IMG/VR virus record: IMGVR_UViG_3300008107_000123
Coordinates: 1-41,603 of that record
Origin: a virus
Strand: one strand, 5' to 3'
DNA: 41,603 nucleotides
Part shown: positions 40,122-41,603 of the stretch, piece after piece
Layout of the letters: each line of letters begins with the position of its first letter
Position numbering within the stretch: the first letter of the stretch is position 1
Program-made: the position numbers and the translations under genes
Notes under the pieces: generated by a model
The model's input: only the letters and a program-made list of their open reading frames with translations
Database searches by the model: none
What the model was told of the DNA's origin: nothing

Positions 40122-40534
40122 TGGCTTCCGGACTTAGCGACTACTTCGAGAACCAAGTTCTTGGAAAGATTTTCGGAAACCAGACGCTCACCGTTCCGGG
40201 CACGTACTACATCGGACTCTGGACGGCCACGCTCTCGGACTCGTCAACTGGATCGACCGCAGGCGAGCCATCTGGCGGTTCCTACGCTCGTGTCTCAGTT
40301 ACGAACAGCGGGTCAAACTGGGACGCTGTATCGGGTGGCGCGACCGCTAACACGAACCTGATCGCGTTCCCCCTTGCGACTACCTCGTGGGGCACGGTCA
40401 CTTATGTCGGAATCTGCGACGCGCTCACGGCGGGCAACATGATTGCTTACGCACAGTTGACTACCCCGGTCAGCGTTGCACAGTACGACACCGTGCTGTT
40501 CCAGCCCGGTGACCTTGACATCACGCTTACCTAA
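40121..40534 (+). CDS. Tail-associated protein upstream of the fibre gene
   Basis: TGATG overlap; 137 residues. GLSDYFENQVLGKIFGNQ, then TYYIGLWTATLSDSSTG, SYARVSVTN and WGTVTYVGICDALTAGNM, follow a pattern I recognise from small conserved tail or fibre-associated proteins of many tailed phages. Likely a beta-sandwich at the base of the fibre. The function is inferred from context. Confidence 0.68.
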   Translation: MASGLSDYFENQVLGKIFGNQTLTVPGTYYIGLWTATLSDSSTGSTAGEPSGGSYARVSVTNSGSNWDAVSGGATANTNLIAFPLATTSWGTVTYVGICDALTAGNMIAYAQLTTPVSVAQYDTVLFQPGDLDITLT

Positions 40535-40545
40535 GGCGGTCAGCG

Positions 40546-41603
40546 ATGGCAGATGACGTAACCCTCAACTCAATGAGCGGCGGCGCTGTCGTCGCCACCG
40601 ACGACTCGGGCACTGGTCACGTACAGATCGTCAAACTGGCGTACTCCGCTGACGGTGATCGCACGCACATCCCGGCTACTGCGGCCGGTCTTGCGGTCAT
40701 CGAGCGCGGAACAACGATTGACAGCACCTCCGCATCTGTGACCACGACCTCGGGCCAGATCGTCGCTTCGTCGGCCACTCGCCGCACCATCGTATCCCCG
40801 AACCCGGTCGGTTCGCTACAGGCATACGCAGGTGCGTCGGCCCCGTCTGGCTGGCTGCTGTGCGACGGAACCTCGTACTCAACCTCCGTGTACCCCGAGT
40901 TGTATTCGGTACTGGGCTACACCTACGGCGGGTCGGGCGCGAACTTCAACGTGCCCGACCTTCGTGGTCGCGCCCCGATTGGCGCGGGAACAGGAGCGCA
41001 GAACGGCGGCAGCGGGTCCGGCGCTATCAGCGGCGGGACCGCGCTTACCGCAAGGGCGCGAGGCGCGTTCGGTGGCGACGAGCGGCTTCAGTCGCACACC
41101 CATATTTCACCGGGGCAGAACCTTGCGACACTTTATAACTCGGGTGGTTCTCCACTACAGGGTTGGAACGCTCCCGGTGTAGACGGATTGTCTAACTCAA
41201 CTACCGACCATTCGCGCACTGGCAAGGGTTCCGGCGAGAATATGCCCCCCTTCCTCGTCACCAACTACATCATCAAGGCGATCCCCGACGCCCCGCGCTC
41301 CGGTCTTGCCTACGGGTCCACTCCCCCGATTGTCACGGCGCTGCCCGCGAACCCGCAGTTCGGTGATGTCGTCACTTACATCGCAGACGCCACGAACGGC
41401 GTTGCGTGGAACCTTCAGTACGACGCGAGCGGAACGTACCCGTGGAAGTTCATTGGGGGTGCGCCGCTGCTGAATACGGTCGCTGCCAGTGAGTCAACGG
41501 CCAATCCGAGTTACGTCGCACTTACAACTGCCGGTCCACAAATCACGGTACCTGTAGCGGGCGACTACGACGTTCTCATCGGCTGCAACTTCAACGGCGG
41601 CGC
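40546..41603 (+). CDS. Tail fibre protein with tail-collar domain, N-terminal part (3' truncated by window end)
   Basis: ATG with GGCGGTCAGCG upstream; open to the window end (352 codons plus 2 nt). Residues about 86-145 are a tail-collar domain: NPVGSLQAYAGASAPSGWLL, then DGTSYS, and PDLRGRAPIGAG. ENMPPFLVTNYIIKA at about 230-245 is the usual end of that region. After it, PWKFIGGAP (about 300) and AGDYDVLIGCNFNGG mark a C-terminal beta domain that continues in the first gene of the window. It is probably the receptor-binding fibre. Confidence 0.85.
   Translation, partial: MADDVTLNSMSGGAVVATDDSGTGHVQIVKLAYSADGDRTHIPATAAGLAVIERGTTIDSTSASVTTTSGQIVASSATRRTIVSPNPVGSLQAYAGASAPSGWLLCDGTSYSTSVYPELYSVLGYTYGGSGANFNVPDLRGRAPIGAGTGAQNGGSGSGAISGGTALTARARGAFGGDERLQSHTHISPGQNLATLYNSGGSPLQGWNAPGVDGLSNSTTDHSRTGKGSGENMPPFLVTNYIIKAIPDAPRSGLAYGSTPPIVTALPANPQFGDVVTYIADATNGVAWNLQYDASGTYPWKFIGGAPLLNTVAASESTANPSYVALTTAGPQITVPVAGDYDVLIGCNFNGG

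Noticed and set aside
1-41603. Lysogeny module (integrase, repressor, att sites)
   Set aside because: No recombinase or repressor-like gene was seen on either strand.

Overview
The window is most of a lytic, podovirus-like double-stranded DNA phage genome, G+C-rich, with frequent GTG and TTG starts and tightly packed genes. The virion set has a long P22-type portal, scaffold-like protein, HK97-fold-like capsid, adaptor and nozzle-like tail proteins, and several large basic or Ala-rich proteins likely ejected with the DNA. I see no tape measure, tail tube, integrase or repressor. An Rpf-like muralytic protein and the CHAP and M23 lysins suggest an actinobacterial host; this is inference. Both window ends fall inside what looks like one tail-fibre gene, so the sequence is probably a circularly permuted, nearly complete genome, apparently short by 1 (or 1+3n) base at the junction.

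The layout has two transcription arms. The rightward arm starts at about 35.1 kb. It runs through small basic proteins, a disordered 807-residue protein and tail-fibre genes to the window end, then continues at base 1 with portal, scaffold, capsid and decoration (1.3-6.4 kb), connectors and nozzle (6.4-10.3 kb), internal virion proteins (10.3-16.3 kb), a lysis module (16.3-18.6 kb) and DNA metabolism (18.6-24.6 kb: metallophosphoesterase, PD-(D/E)XK nuclease, SSB-like, RuvC-like, prim-pol, helicase, TerS-like). The leftward arm starts with the large terminase (35.0 kb). It continues through small unknown proteins (33.3-30.6 kb), a MoxR-type ATPase / winged-helix / VWA-metallopeptidase cassette (30.5-26.4 kb), the Rpf-like protein, a pyrimidine-dimer glycosylase and two small proteins, ending at a strong intrinsic terminator (24.6 kb).

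Three leftward promoters share a nearly identical element (GATTAGCAGG, 15 nt, TAnnnT) and divide the leftward arm into units: a monocistronic 125-residue gene closed by tandem terminators, a cluster of six small unknown genes, and the MoxR/VWA cassette. A 525-base intergenic region (32389-32914) carries nine 7-bp repeats in perfect register, a 12-bp palindrome and hairpins, and is the best origin candidate. The convergent end of the two arms (24564-24798) holds consecutive stable RNA structures that may be a phage noncoding RNA or a structured 3' UTR.

The most unusual elements are the three-gene AAA+/VWA/HExxH cassette with its own promoter, the recurring promoter element, the heptamer array, the structured convergent junction, and a primase-polymerase split into two overlapping genes.
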